64,000 nucleotides of DNA from JBBATK01 sp039810585 (GTDB lineage: Bacteria > Bacteroidota > Ignavibacteria > Kapaibacteriales > NICIL-2), in the NCBI GenBank assembly GCA_039810585.1, contig JBDHXF010000016.1, forward strand, positions 4,616-68,615, in the 5' to 3' direction. The notes beneath the pieces are model-generated. The model was not told the DNA's origin and searched no databases. It worked only from the letters and a program-made list of their open reading frames with translations. The position numbers and the translations under genes were made by a program. Shown in pieces: positions 1 to 9,583 of the stretch (the first letter of the stretch is position 1; every line of letters starts with the position of its first letter).

Positions 1-5
1 TGGGA

Positions 6-299
6 TTAACACTCCACATTAGTGCGGAGGGCAATTTCTTCGAGGACGGAACTGACGTTCAGACATCGACCTAAATCCCCTGTGAACACGACCGATTTGC
101 CGTTGTAATGCACTTCCATGGTGTGGCGCTCTGCCTTTTCCTTTGAGCATTTTGTGGCCTTTATGATCTGCTCGATCACTTCATCGAAGGTATGCCAGTC
201 ATCGTCAAAAAGGATGCATTTGGCCGACAATCCATCGGTGGCCAACTCCTCCGTCGTGATTTCCGGTACTTCGAGGGTATCGTTGTCGCTCATCATCAT
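6..299 (-). CDS. clpS: ClpS-type adaptor of the Clp protease
   Basis: ClpS binds N-degron substrates and passes them to ClpAP or ClpCP in the cytoplasm. The 97-residue product has the family core: a first strand with an acidic turn (CILFDDDWHTFDEVIEQI, residues 28-45) and the conserved histidine in TMEVHYNGK (His64). The usual Asn-Asp-Asp of the amino-terminus pocket reads Asp32-Asp33-Asp34 here, a conservative change worth noting. I start the gene at the first of three consecutive ATGs (297-299) because the upstream extension to 404 is Cys-rich, unlike ClpS, and the length then fits the usual 95-110 residues. It is divergent from the CADD gene. The stop codon lies a few bases from the window edge, so a downstream clpA/clpC cannot be seen. 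Confidence 0.82.
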   Translation of the reverse strand: MMMSDNDTLEVPEITTEELATDGLSAKCILFDDDWHTFDEVIEQIIKATKCSKEKAERHTMEVHYNGKSVVFTGDLGRCLNVSSVLEEIALRTNVEC

Positions 300-422
300 G
301 GTAGCGGGGTGACAACAGGTCGCACAAAATTCTGGGGCGAAAATAGGAAATGTCAGTAGTTTTGCAGTCCGCAAACGGCAAAAAATACACGTACAACAAT
401 TCATCTATCTGAGGAACCGCTC

Positions 423-1103
423 ATGACGGACAAAGAGTTTCTTGACCAATTGGATGCTATTATCAACGAGCGCCACATGCTCCAGCACCCCTTTTACCAA
501 ATGTGGAATCACGGAACCCTGACCAAGGACATGCTGCGCGAGTACGCTCAGGAGTACTACCATCAGGTCTACCACTTCCCAACCTACGTGAGCGCTACTC
601 ACGCTGCCTGCGCTGAGGATATGGACGTGCGCCAGATGTTGCTCGAAAATCTCATGGAAGAAGAACATGGCGAAGGCAATCACCCCGCCCTGTGGCGCCG
701 CTTCGGCTCCGCCCTCGGCCTGGAAGGCGATGCCATGCAGACCCGCGAATACTTGCCTCACACCAAAGAGTCGGTGCGCATACTGAAGACTTTGGCGAAG
801 AACGATAACCCAGCCGTTGGTCTGGCCGCTCTCTATGCCTACGAGAGTCAAATTCCGGAAGTGTCCACCACGAAGATCGATGGACTCAAAAAGCATTACG
901 ACATGGACAACGAAGACGCGCTGATTTTCTTCACCGTCCACGAACATGCCGACGAAATCCACCGCGAAGTGACCCGCGATGCCCTCGTTCGTATCTGCCG
1001 CACCGAAGCTCAACAAGTGCGCGCCCTCGATGCCGCCCGCGAAGCTGCCGATGCCATCAATTTGCTTCTCGATGGCGTGTACGAAAAGTGGTGCTCAAAC
1101 TGA
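423..1103 (+). CDS. CADD-family di-metal oxygenase, probable p-aminobenzoate synthase
   Basis: The 226-residue protein belongs to the CADD branch of the TenA/PqqC helical fold. CADD proteins of Chlamydia and Nitrosomonas make p-aminobenzoate for folate from a tyrosine of their own chain, as a sacrificial enzyme. All metal-ligand positions I can align are present: Glu80 and His87 in EEEHGEGNH, Glu141 in YAYESQIPE, and His173, Asp177 and His180 in HEHADEIH. The substrate-like tyrosine in HPFYQMW (Tyr25) and the lysine before IDGL (Lys151) are also kept. It stands alone and is closed by a strong terminator 55 bases downstream. PqqC or TenA thiaminase is less likely, because the ESQIPE and HEHADEIH signatures are typical of CADD. 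The reaction is inferred from family knowledge. Confidence 0.87.
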   Translation: MTDKEFLDQLDAIINERHMLQHPFYQMWNHGTLTKDMLREYAQEYYHQVYHFPTYVSATHAACAEDMDVRQMLLENLMEEEHGEGNHPALWRRFGSALGLEGDAMQTREYLPHTKESVRILKTLAKNDNPAVGLAALYAYESQIPEVSTTKIDGLKKHYDMDNEDALIFFTVHEHADEIHREVTRDALVRICRTEAQQVRALDAAREAADAINLLLDGVYEKWCSN

Positions 1104-1495
1104 GTAGTGCCAGACCCTACACAGCTTTTTGATCTCGTCGAGTACTGAAAATTTCTCACTCCCTGCAGGTATTTCTTGCAGGGAGTTTTTCTTTATAGCC
1201 TGCTGCCTGCGGCAGCGCTTTTGATCAGCGATATTCAACTCTGTGCGATTGCTTCGTTGAGCCGGTGGAGCTGAGACGATATCAATTCTTCCTACATGAT
1301 GGCGAAAAATGCAGAGCGGATGGTGAATTCCCACTAATTTGTTACTCTTCAATCTCGAACAGCGCTGCGTGATTAAGAACGGGAACCACGCACGCTCAGC
1401 TTCTTCCATTATTATCGCACACACGACTTTCGGCATGGAATGCTACGGAATGATTCCGTGTTCGAATGATTATTCATTTTATCGGGGAGTTTAGC
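1104..1495. other. intergenic region holding one terminator
   Basis: The first 90 bases hold the CADD terminator. The rest has only a weak antisense reading frame of 113 codons without recognisable domains or a plausible start context, which I do not call as a gene. No other element was seen. Confidence 0.6.
1158..1191 (+). terminator. intrinsic terminator of the CADD gene
   Basis: A perfect 10-bp stem (ACTCCCTGCA with TGCAGGGAGT) encloses a 9-base loop and is followed by a T-run. It lies 55 bases after the CADD stop codon and is oriented for that gene. Confidence 0.88.
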
Positions 1496-2062
1496 ATGCG
1501 TTCATCTCGCACTGTACTTGTTCTATCAAGTGTTCTTGCACTCTGTTGCTTTTGGGGCTTCCGATCGTCGTCGCATCAGATGCTCATGGGTGGAGGTGGA
1601 GCTGCACAGTTTATTATCAATCCCGTCAACGCCATCAACCAAGCGCTGACCATGGATGCGCATGCTATGGTGTCAACCCAACATGTTCTGGCATCGCCCG
1701 ATAGCACGCAAATCTGGAACATTGGTTTTCAGATGGTTAACAACGAAGCTCAGCAAGTGGTGTATACCACCGGTCCGTCCGGTAATTGGTATCTGGCTCA
1801 TCACTATGATGCCGGCAGCATGAGCATGAGCGTGGTTGTTCGATCAAGTCCGGGAGAGGAAACCGGATGGATGGCCATTGCGAGCGCCGGATCTCGTCCC
1901 TCCAGCATTCGCCTCTATACCACATCGCCCTCAAGTCCGGCTTATGCCTTTGCACTTATGTCCGACGCCAACGGGGTCGTTGCTCTCTCAAAAATTTCAC
2001 CCGAGAACGGATGGGGTGCCGCCAATCATGCCTTCGATTGGACCACCACTATTTATCCGTGA
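1496..2062 (+). CDS. exported protein of unknown family, paralogue of 2464-3042
   Basis: I do not recognise the family. The 188-residue product starts with a basic stretch and a hydrophobic segment (TVLVLSSVLALCCFWGF), so it is probably exported. The C-terminal 120 residues align well with the next gene: both have QIW..G, a NN..Q.V strand, a L(A/S)H.YDA motif, E(T)TGW, PS(S/G)IR.(Y/F).T(S/T)P and the ending W.(T/V)..IYP. The ATG at 1496 is preferred to an earlier in-frame start at 1466 because it puts a positively charged N-terminus directly before the hydrophobic core. The two genes form a tandem duplication on the same strand, separated by 400 bases. The strand-rich, aromatic sequence suggests a small beta-sandwich or propeller-blade domain. 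Function unknown. Confidence 0.7.
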   Translation: MRSSRTVLVLSSVLALCCFWGFRSSSHQMLMGGGGAAQFIINPVNAINQALTMDAHAMVSTQHVLASPDSTQIWNIGFQMVNNEAQQVVYTTGPSGNWYLAHHYDAGSMSMSVVVRSSPGEETGWMAIASAGSRPSSIRLYTTSPSSPAYAFALMSDANGVVALSKISPENGWGAANHAFDWTTTIYP

Positions 2063-2463
2063 TACAAAAGTGTTGCCGAGCTGGGCACTGTATTGACGCG
2101 GGACGACTTATCATGGCCGAGGTTGACACTCGGCACCATTTCTCGACCTTTATCCGTCGAATCCGGAGACGAGCGGAACAGCGCATACCGAGGATTGCTT
2201 GGGCTGTGATAGGGAATTGAGAGACAATCTTCTCTCTGTTTACTGTGCAGGCAAACACCGGCCGACCTAACGACGTCGATTAACTTCATGGTATTATTTA
2301 TCTGCACTCTAAATTTGCTCGTTCCTTTCAATCACCATCGTGCATGCGCCGGGGAAAAAGCATGTACCGCCTTGTAGCTACGTTGCCAGCATCGTGAACA
2401 ATCCGTACTGTTTTCGTTTAATAAATCAACGTTTGGTACTGTTTCACAATACGCCTTAGTATC
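2063..2463. other. intergenic gap, nothing recognised
   Basis: Four hundred bases separate the two paralogues. Only short overlapping frames on both strands are present. I found no terminator, repeat or RNA-like structure. Confidence 0.5.
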
Positions 2464-3042
2464 ATGCAACGCTCTCTTCTTTCGATCGCATTTGCGACAC
2501 TGCTTGCCATGGGGATCTGGACCGGTTGTTCGAAAAACCAGGAGGTGAAATATGTCGCCTATGCGACTCCACATGCCCCACTTTTTAGTATTCGACCGGC
2601 TTCCAATAGCACCGGTATGGCTCTCAACCTTGAGTCAAGTGGGACAATTGATGTGAAACCCTGCGACGTCAGTATTCTTCAATCGCAAATCTGGGGCGTT
2701 GGGATAGAGATGTTCAATAATGTTCCTCAAATCGTGATCACCAACACGAATGGAACACAACGCAGTTATTTGTCGCATAAATACGATGCACTCGGTGGTA
2801 CGATGACCTTAGGCGTACAGGCACAGGTGAGTGATGAAACAGGGTGGCAGATGTGTCCGTCGGCAGCAACTTTGCCGAGCGGTATCCGCGTATTTGCCAC
2901 CACTCCAACCTCTTCCATGCCGGTCTACACCTATGCGTTAAAGCTTGATAATAGTACGGCGATTCTGCAAAAAATAGAACCAACGAGCCAATGGGGCTCT
3001 ACGGATAATAGTTATGATTGGGTGACTGTTATTTATCCCTGA
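2464..3042 (+). CDS. putative lipoprotein, paralogue of 1496-2062
   Basis: The 192-residue product begins with a classic export signal, and a cysteine follows in IWTGCSK (Cys22), so it may be a lipoprotein, although Trp at -3 is not a canonical lipobox residue. After a variable 55-residue region the rest matches the upstream paralogue, with QIWGVGIEMFNN, YLSHKYDA, DETGW, SGIRVF and the terminal DWVTVIYP. The pair therefore shares one compact domain but has different membrane-anchoring ends. There are no catalytic-looking clusters of His, Asp or Cys. It is followed at once by the TPR-cyclase gene, but 93 bases away, so a shared transcript is possible and not shown. Function unknown. Confidence 0.7.
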   Translation: MQRSLLSIAFATLLAMGIWTGCSKNQEVKYVAYATPHAPLFSIRPASNSTGMALNLESSGTIDVKPCDVSILQSQIWGVGIEMFNNVPQIVITNTNGTQRSYLSHKYDALGGTMTLGVQAQVSDETGWQMCPSAATLPSGIRVFATTPTSSMPVYTYALKLDNSTAILQKIEPTSQWGSTDNSYDWVTVIYP

Positions 3043-3135
3043 TTTGATTGTACACGGTGCATCGAGTCGAACGCCATCAGCATTCGCGGCGAGGATGACT
3101 CTAGACGATGCATTGTTTGATTGCACAGAACTGTA

Positions 3136-5076
3136 ATGGCAGATTTTAGTGACGTAGAAAAATTGCTGTTTGACGTTGAGCGTGATACCTTGCTCTATCA
3201 TGCTGGCTTTGACCAGAGTCTGCGTGCACTTCAGGCCATCTGTGAGTCCGCGCAAGGGATGGTAGCGGCAACAGCACGACCGTCCGGAGATCAGGTGCTT
3301 ATGCGCGATGCCCACGCGATGGCAACGCTATTCCTCACCATCTTTTCGTCCCAAACCATCGACCTGGAGGCAAAGCTCCGGCGCTGCTCCGACCTGCAGG
3401 CAACGCTGGATCCCGATGGTCCGGTGTCGATCGTGGTTCTTCTTACACAAGGAAAACTCACCACCTTGTACGACACGATAGAGGCCGAAAAATTATTTCA
3501 AGAAGCGCTTCAGCGCGCTCGTAAGAAGAATCGTGTTGCATGGGAGGTCTGTACTCTGCTTCGTCTGTCTCGCTACCAGATTTATATCAGTCACTACCAA
3601 CGTGCATTGCCACTGAGCTACGAAGCATTGAAGCTACTTGAGTCTCACCATCAGCTCCGGAGTTTTTATGCAATGGTCGAGTTTCATCTGGGTCTTTGCT
3701 TTTCATTCTTGGAAGACCATCGAAAGGCGCTTGAGCATCTTGAGTTGGCACTTCAAGAATATCGGAAGGATGAGCAGCATTATTTCGTTGCCTACACGCT
3801 GCAAATAAAAGCCTCGGTACTTCACACGCTGCTCGACGAGGCGGGTGCACAATTGTGTTATGAAGAGAGCGCCCGAACCTTCAACGATTTGCAGGAGTGG
3901 GAGGCTGCCGGACATGCCTACACCAATTGCGGTTTGTCGTTCTTAAAGGAAGGCAAGTTCGACGAAGCGCAGCAGGCCATGGACAAGGCACGTGGTTTAT
4001 TTGAATCGTCCACCGATCTGGCTACTCGAGCCGGCAACTGTCTGCATCGGGCAATGTTGTACGGCAACCCCCGCTATGAACAACGGAACGCATCGAAAGC
4101 CTTGGGCTTGTACCGCGAAGCATTCATGCTGGCGGAGAAGACGGCGAACCGTCATCTCATCGCTAGCATATACAGAAGTCGCTCAAACTTTTATCGTCAT
4201 AACAACGACTGGCAACAGGCACTAGACGACTTTGAACACGTTGTACTCCTTGAACGCGAAATCTTTCGCACGACGGTTGACGAAAAGATTCGATCTATCG
4301 AACAGACCTATCAGCGAAAGATGGCCGAACAGGAGCAACTCGTGACCACGCTGTTGCTGCAAAAAGTATTGCCCGAGGCCGTTGTGGAACGGATGAAACA
4401 CGACGAACACGTGGCTGACAGTTTTGACAACGTCACCGTGTTCTTCGCCGACATCTGCAACTTCACCGGACTTGCTCTCGAATTGTCACCCAAAGATCTC
4501 ATCGTGCTACTCAACAGCGTTTTCGGAATGTTCGATGTAGTGATGCGTGACTTCGGCTGCGAGAAAATCAAGACGATCGGAGATGGGTACATGGCCGTTG
4601 CCGGAGCTCCCACACCCATTGAGTTTCATCAGGAACGTATGCTACTCGCAGCATTGCAGCTCCAGGAACATCTCTCGAGCTACACGGTGGGTCAGGCACT
4701 CAACAATCTCGATCATGCTTCCGCTCAGCTCCCGCTCGCGTTTCGCATGGGCATCCATTGCGGTTCCCTCGTGGCCGGAGTGGTGGGAACCCAGCGATTT
4801 ATCTACGATGTGTACGGCGACACCGTCAACACCGCCGCACGGATGGAGAGTCATGGCATGGAGAACGAAGTTCAACTCAGCGCTCAAGTTGTGTCAGAAA
4901 TTTGTGATCACTGTGGCTTAAACAACGCTCTGGGCGATTTTAACCATAGTATCGAAGTGCAACTGCAGCACCCGGAATCGGCCCACCTGCGCTTCCTTCC
5001 TCGCGGGGTCATTCCGATTAAAGGTAAAGGCACCATGCACACCTACTTTGTCCAACGCGTGGTCTCTGGAACATAG
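3136..5076 (+). CDS. TPR-domain class III adenylate cyclase
   Basis: The protein should make cyclic AMP from ATP in the cytoplasm. Residues about 30-410 are helical with repeated TPR-like pairs (for example AGHAYTNCGLSFLKEGKFDE). A short coiled linker follows, then a class III cyclase catalytic domain from about 430 to the end. The metal-binding aspartates are Asp439 (FFADICNF) and Asp483 (KTIGDGY). Lys479 and Asp558 are the pair that selects adenine over guanine. Asn565 and Arg569 in NTAARM stabilise the transition state. All are intact, so an active adenylate cyclase is likely. There is no membrane segment. I start at the ATG at 3136 rather than the in-frame TTG at 3121. The TPR part is likely the sensory or partner-binding half. 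Confidence 0.87.
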   Translation: MADFSDVEKLLFDVERDTLLYHAGFDQSLRALQAICESAQGMVAATARPSGDQVLMRDAHAMATLFLTIFSSQTIDLEAKLRRCSDLQATLDPDGPVSIVVLLTQGKLTTLYDTIEAEKLFQEALQRARKKNRVAWEVCTLLRLSRYQIYISHYQRALPLSYEALKLLESHHQLRSFYAMVEFHLGLCFSFLEDHRKALEHLELALQEYRKDEQHYFVAYTLQIKASVLHTLLDEAGAQLCYEESARTFNDLQEWEAAGHAYTNCGLSFLKEGKFDEAQQAMDKARGLFESSTDLATRAGNCLHRAMLYGNPRYEQRNASKALGLYREAFMLAEKTANRHLIASIYRSRSNFYRHNNDWQQALDDFEHVVLLEREIFRTTVDEKIRSIEQTYQRKMAEQEQLVTTLLLQKVLPEAVVERMKHDEHVADSFDNVTVFFADICNFTGLALELSPKDLIVLLNSVFGMFDVVMRDFGCEKIKTIGDGYMAVAGAPTPIEFHQERMLLAALQLQEHLSSYTVGQALNNLDHASAQLPLAFRMGIHCGSLVAGVVGTQRFIYDVYGDTVNTAARMESHGMENEVQLSAQVVSEICDHCGLNNALGDFNHSIEVQLQHPESAHLRFLPRGVIPIKGKGTMHTYFVQRVVSGT

Positions 5077-5184
5077 TGCCGTATTCCTGTGTGCACAACT
5101 TGCCACACGCGGTATGTCCACTTTTGAGACTTTCATTATTCGAGCACAGCTTCGCTGTTCTCAGTTCATGACCACGCTCTCCGA

Positions 5185-5192
5185 TAGTTTTG
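5185..5192 (+). promoter_or_regulatory. possible -7 promoter element ahead of radC
   Basis: TAGTTTTG matches the Bacteroidota -7 consensus TAnnTTTG and lies 43 bases before the chosen radC start. No clear -33 TTTG is seen at the expected distance, so this is weak. Confidence 0.25.
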
Positions 5193-5234
5193 TATCTCTG
5201 CTCTGACGAACCGCTCCTCGTCGGGCGAAGTGAT

Positions 5235-5984
5235 ATGTTCAACCACACCCGGTGCCGTGCTATGGAGCGAGTGACCACAAGCTATGACGTCAATCCAGTA
5301 AGTTCTCCACGCTCTATTCGTGAGTGGCGAGTGGACGAACAGCCTCGCGAACGACTGAGACGGCATGGTGCCACCACTTTGTCAGACAGCGAATTGCTCG
5401 CCGTCATCCTCGGTACAGGCACTCGCGGCGTCAATGCCTTGGATGCCGCTCGACTATTACTGAATACCTATGGGAGTTTAGACCAACTGCTCAGGCGTGA
5501 CGTCAGCGAATTCTGCGCAGTGCCGGGAATTGGACCCGGAAAAGCCCTTAGTCTCGTCGCCGCCTTCGAGCTGAGTCGACGTCTTGAGTCTGCTCCCTTT
5601 GACACCAAACGGGTGGTGCGCAATGCCAAAGACATCGCCAACTACTACATTCCACTGCTGCGAGGTGCCCTGCATGAATCCTTTCGCGCGCTGCATTTAA
5701 ACTCTGCCAACCAGGTGGTGCGCGAAATCGTTGTGAGCGAAGGTTCGCTCAATGCCAGCATCGTGCATCCGCGTGAGGTATTCCGACGAGCCATTACTGA
5801 GAGTGCCGCCTCCATTATCGTGCTGCACAATCATCCCTCCGGAAATACTGAACCCTCGCGCGAAGACCTTCTCATCACAAAACAGCTTAAAGAAGCAGGA
5901 GCAATAATCGACATCAAGGTTCTCGATCACATCATCATCGCTGGCGATCAATTCACCAGTTTCGCCGAACGTGGCTTGATGTGA
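5235..5984 (+). CDS. radC: RadC-family JAB/MPN protein
   Basis: The protein has the standard RadC architecture: an N-terminal region with PRERLRRHGATTLSDSELLA, a helix-hairpin-helix (VPGIGPGKALSL) and a C-terminal JAMM-type metalloprotease-like domain. The zinc motif HNHPSG...PS..D is complete, with His198, His200, Ser208 and Asp211. Despite its name, a direct role of RadC in recombination repair is not established. The start is uncertain between ATGs at 5235 and 5262, and an earlier ATG at 5190 would add an atypical N-terminus. The 249-residue length from 5235 fits the family. It is a single gene between a cyclase and a long gap. Confidence 0.88.
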   Translation: MFNHTRCRAMERVTTSYDVNPVSSPRSIREWRVDEQPRERLRRHGATTLSDSELLAVILGTGTRGVNALDAARLLLNTYGSLDQLLRRDVSEFCAVPGIGPGKALSLVAAFELSRRLESAPFDTKRVVRNAKDIANYYIPLLRGALHESFRALHLNSANQVVREIVVSEGSLNASIVHPREVFRRAITESAASIIVLHNHPSGNTEPSREDLLITKQLKEAGAIIDIKVLDHIIIAGDQFTSFAERGLM

Positions 5985-6395
5985 ATCGTCGTCGTGCTTA
6001 ACGAGCATCACCCAACAGCACCATCGGAGTAAAGCACGACTATGCTTGAGATGGACGTGCTGTGCCGCAACCTGGCAGTGCAGGGCACTCGACTTCGACG
6101 AAGCAAGCACCTCAGTCCCACCGTTGACGAAGGATTTTCATGATGGTCTGTGAAGCCTTGTGAGGCCACCGTTTGGCGAAAATCTTGAAATTCTTTGTCT
6201 ATCAAGGAGTTTTCGCAGAGCCAAGACAAGTGTCAGCATACTGTCATTGTAGTTGGTCTGTGTATATTTTTTACACGTTGTGGAACAAAGCGCCAAGGCA
6301 CCGGTCAGTCTGATATTCTAAGCGGCGCATCGAAGTGATGAAAGTGGGAATGAGCGCGTCATGCGGCACGGACTCTGTGATATTGAAAATCTGAC
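5985..6395. other. intergenic gap, nothing recognised
   Basis: Four hundred bases with only overlapping short frames antisense to each other. The stretch near 6265 is AT-rich and may carry the promoter of the next gene, but no consensus could be defended. Confidence 0.5.
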
Positions 6396-9300
6396 ATGAA
6401 ACACATCACGAAGACAAGAAGGATGGTGAGCTATCGCTGTACCTTTCTGCTCCTTATCTGTGCTCTCAGTTCATGGGGGGATTACGGAACTGCGCGGGCA
6501 CAGGATCGTTCGACTTGGCGCTGGTACTTTGGCAAAGGCTTGGGTATGGACTTCAATACCCTGCCTCCGGTTGAGCTCAACGACGGGCTGACGAACAGTA
6601 TCGAAGGTACAGCTGTGTTAAGTGATGAGAACACCGGAGAGTTGTTGCTCTATAGTGATGGAAATACGGTGTGGGACCGAACGCACACCGCTTTTGTGAC
6701 GGGATTAAACCCGAAATACTACTCCGCTACTCAGGCTGCCATCATCCTCAGGCAGCCGGGATCAACCTCCTTGGTTCATCTGTTTCTCGTTCCCGAAACA
6801 TGCGTGGGACCGGCTCGACATGTCATCATCGATCTTCGCTTCCGAGGAGGACTTGGTGATACCGTCTCCTTCAATCCAAACCTCAGTGCCCAGCGCGTTG
6901 CCGAAAAGGTTGCAGCAGTGAGTGCAGCAAATGGACGTGACTGGTGGATTGTGTTTCGTGGAGTCGGCATCGACAGCTCGGCATTTCTGAGTTATCTCTT
7001 GAGCAATAGCGGCCTACGTGCCACACCGGTACGATCGGCTGTTGGGCAGGTCTTGAATCCGGCAGTCAACACGTCCTTCGGGATCGGACAACTTGTCTTC
7101 ACGCGAGATGGAACACGTCTCGCGTCCGCCAATGAGATGGCGGACATAGAACTCTTCGACTTTGACCGCGCCAGCGGGCACGTATCAAATCCAAAGCTAT
7201 ACGTTCCTAATACCATGCATCTGGCTTATGGAGCTGCCTTTTCTCCAAATGGGCGCTATCTCTATTCTGCGAGACAAGGATACATGGCCGACACTATTGT
7301 ACGTTTCGATCTTCAGGCTTCCGATGTACAAGCATCGCGTACCGTGGTTGCCTCTACAGGCAATACGTTCGGCCAACTCCTGCTTGCTCGAGACAACAAG
7401 ATTTATGTGGCTGAGGGATCCTTGCCGTACCTCGGGGCGATCATGGATGCAGACTCCGTCCAGCCGCGTTTTAATGAGCAGGAATATTCGCTCACCAGTA
7501 CAGCGTCACAGTTCATTGGCTTGCCAAATTTCCCGCAGCGCATTGCTACACCCATCGACGCCGATACAACGACGTTGAATGCTCCAAGCTATGCCTGCAG
7601 TGGATCGACCATCACGCTTGAACTGTATAGCAATTTGGGAGACAGCTTGAACGTTCGATATGTGTTTGAAGATGGAAGCGATACTACCCTTGCGGTGAAA
7701 GCGCCGCGGTTCAGACTTGAACGCACACTAGGTCAGCGCTCGCAGTATAGTTGCACAGTGTTCGTACACGGCTTCGGGGTCGGAGCGTCTACACGTATCG
7801 ATACCCTGCGATGTATCACCAATGCATGGATGGATTGTTGCGGAGAACTGGTCCGCAACGGCAACTTCCTGGCTATTTCTGCAGGAGGACAGTGCTTTCC
7901 GGTCGAGTATGAGACCGACTTTAATTTTCGCAGTAGCCAAAACTCACCCTGTTTATTCACGATTGATAAGCCCGGACAAATTGCATCGCAAGGAAATGCA
8001 CAGTATGGAAACAAGGCGTGGAGCGGACGAGATCACAGCTCCATCTCATCCTTCATCTTGTACGGTGAACCGATTCCCAATACTGAGATGCGAGCCTGGT
8101 ACGAGCGTATTCCAGTGTGGGTGAACACTCGCTATCACTTTCGTGTGTGGATTAAAAATGTCGAAGAGTACAAGCGATTCGACACCACAGGAGTTGACTT
8201 GCAGTTCGCGCTTCAGGTCACTCAAGCAGGAATACAAACGGAAATTAAGAGGGTCGCGTATGTGTCGTACTCGCAAGGGTGGATGGAACTCAGCGGCGAC
8301 TTCCTGAGCAGCGCGTCCGGTGATGCAGAAGTGGCAGTAGCAGTCCTGTGTAAGACCAATGGCTTGGGATGTTACGGCTTTGCTATAGATGATATCAGCG
8401 TGGTGCCGCTCACGACGTTGATTCTCGATGCCGGACCACCATTGCGCCTGTGTCGGGGAAGTGCCGCGCAAGTGCAGACGAACATTGTCAACGCCTCGCG
8501 CATCGAGTGGAGTCCCAAGCAAGGCTTGTCCGACTGGCAGATTGCCCAACCCATGGTCAGTTGCGATAGCTCGTGTACGTACACCGTGAGTGCCTGGGAC
8601 GGCAACGGCTGCATGCATCAAAAGTTTGTCACTATCAACGTCGTAGAGCCTCAGCATCCCAAACTCATTGCCGACCGCTTGGGGATATGTTACGGTGATA
8701 CCATCATCGTTAGTCTGGATCAGAAGGTTGCATCCATTGAGTGGACCGACCATTCAAGTTCCGACACGCTCATCGTGCTCAGGTCGGGAGACTACGCAGC
8801 TACCGGCATAGATAGTTTGGGATGTCAGTTTAGCACCGATACTCTGCACATTGCTGACCTCGGAGGGCTGAGTCTGCAGCTCTCACTCCCGGACGATCAC
8901 ACACTAGCCGTCGGCGCGCATGAACGCATTGAGTTTGTGCTCCTCCCGTGGACGTCCCAGATAGCCGGAAAGAACTACGTTGCGCGTTTTCGTTTCCGCA
9001 AAGAAGCTTTTACCGTAGATCCCAATTTCGTGGTGGCTCAGGATAGCGTGTGGACTACAGTGGAGAGTCTCGGAGTACTTCACGGTCAAAGAGTGCAAAC
9101 TGCCATCGTCTTGCAAGGCTTGTTGAATCATGATGCGGGCGCAGTGGTCACCGTGGACAGTTTCTTTGTGGATACACGATGTCCTGTCAATCTGCAGACC
9201 GACTCCATGCTCATTACTCTTCAGAGTTGTTGGCTGAAATCTGGCTTCGTTTTCGATGCGCCGACACGCATTGTCTCCCTGTATCCGCAACCCGTCGACA

Positions 9301-9527
9301 ACATGCTTCATGTGCTGATAGAACATCCTAAAGACAACGCGCTGCGATGTGCGCTGTACAATGCCATGGGAGCATGCGTTGCTCAGCTTGCGCAAACAGT
9401 ACAAGCCTCTGAGCAGACCGAACTTCAATTCAATACGGAGTCTCTGCTCCCCGGATGGTACTTGCTCCGCTGCGAGCTGCCGGGTGGTCCACAGTGTCTG
9501 CCCTTTTTGGTTCTGCATTCGTACTGA
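6396..9527 (+). CDS. large secreted propeller protein with T9SS sorting domain
   Basis: The 1043-residue product carries a signal peptide (hydrophobic core about residues 16-34, ending TARAQ). It then shows the WYFG...G.DF...P...DG motif with EGTAV.SDE.TGELLLYSDG, typical of the N-terminal beta-propeller region of Bacteroidota gliding-associated and surface proteins. The middle has propeller blades to about residue 385, then Ig/PKD-like domains with several cysteine pairs. The last 80 residues (SLYPQPVDNMLHVLI to LPFLVLHSY) form a type A T9SS sorting domain, so the protein should cross the outer membrane and be anchored or released there. No enzyme domain was recognised. An adhesive or structural role is inferred. 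The ATG at 6396 gives a good n-region, and a second ATG at 6423 is possible. Confidence 0.85.
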   Translation: MKHITKTRRMVSYRCTFLLLICALSSWGDYGTARAQDRSTWRWYFGKGLGMDFNTLPPVELNDGLTNSIEGTAVLSDENTGELLLYSDGNTVWDRTHTAFVTGLNPKYYSATQAAIILRQPGSTSLVHLFLVPETCVGPARHVIIDLRFRGGLGDTVSFNPNLSAQRVAEKVAAVSAANGRDWWIVFRGVGIDSSAFLSYLLSNSGLRATPVRSAVGQVLNPAVNTSFGIGQLVFTRDGTRLASANEMADIELFDFDRASGHVSNPKLYVPNTMHLAYGAAFSPNGRYLYSARQGYMADTIVRFDLQASDVQASRTVVASTGNTFGQLLLARDNKIYVAEGSLPYLGAIMDADSVQPRFNEQEYSLTSTASQFIGLPNFPQRIATPIDADTTTLNAPSYACSGSTITLELYSNLGDSLNVRYVFEDGSDTTLAVKAPRFRLERTLGQRSQYSCTVFVHGFGVGASTRIDTLRCITNAWMDCCGELVRNGNFLAISAGGQCFPVEYETDFNFRSSQNSPCLFTIDKPGQIASQGNAQYGNKAWSGRDHSSISSFILYGEPIPNTEMRAWYERIPVWVNTRYHFRVWIKNVEEYKRFDTTGVDLQFALQVTQAGIQTEIKRVAYVSYSQGWMELSGDFLSSASGDAEVAVAVLCKTNGLGCYGFAIDDISVVPLTTLILDAGPPLRLCRGSAAQVQTNIVNASRIEWSPKQGLSDWQIAQPMVSCDSSCTYTVSAWDGNGCMHQKFVTINVVEPQHPKLIADRLGICYGDTIIVSLDQKVASIEWTDHSSSDTLIVLRSGDYAATGIDSLGCQFSTDTLHIADLGGLSLQLSLPDDHTLAVGAHERIEFVLLPWTSQIAGKNYVARFRFRKEAFTVDPNFVVAQDSVWTTVESLGVLHGQRVQTAIVLQGLLNHDAGAVVTVDSFFVDTRCPVNLQTDSMLITLQSCWLKSGFVFDAPTRIVSLYPQPVDNMLHVLIEHPKDNALRCALYNAMGACVAQLAQTVQASEQTELQFNTESLLPGWYLLRCELPGGPQCLPFLVLHSY

Positions 9528-9583
9528 GCTTCGCTCCAGTTTGAGCGACAGTGATGGAGTGTATAGCGGACGTGTCATGCGCC

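Noticed and set aside
1095..1436. 113-codon antisense frame after the CADD gene
   Set aside because: It runs through the terminator, has no domain-like pattern and no start context.
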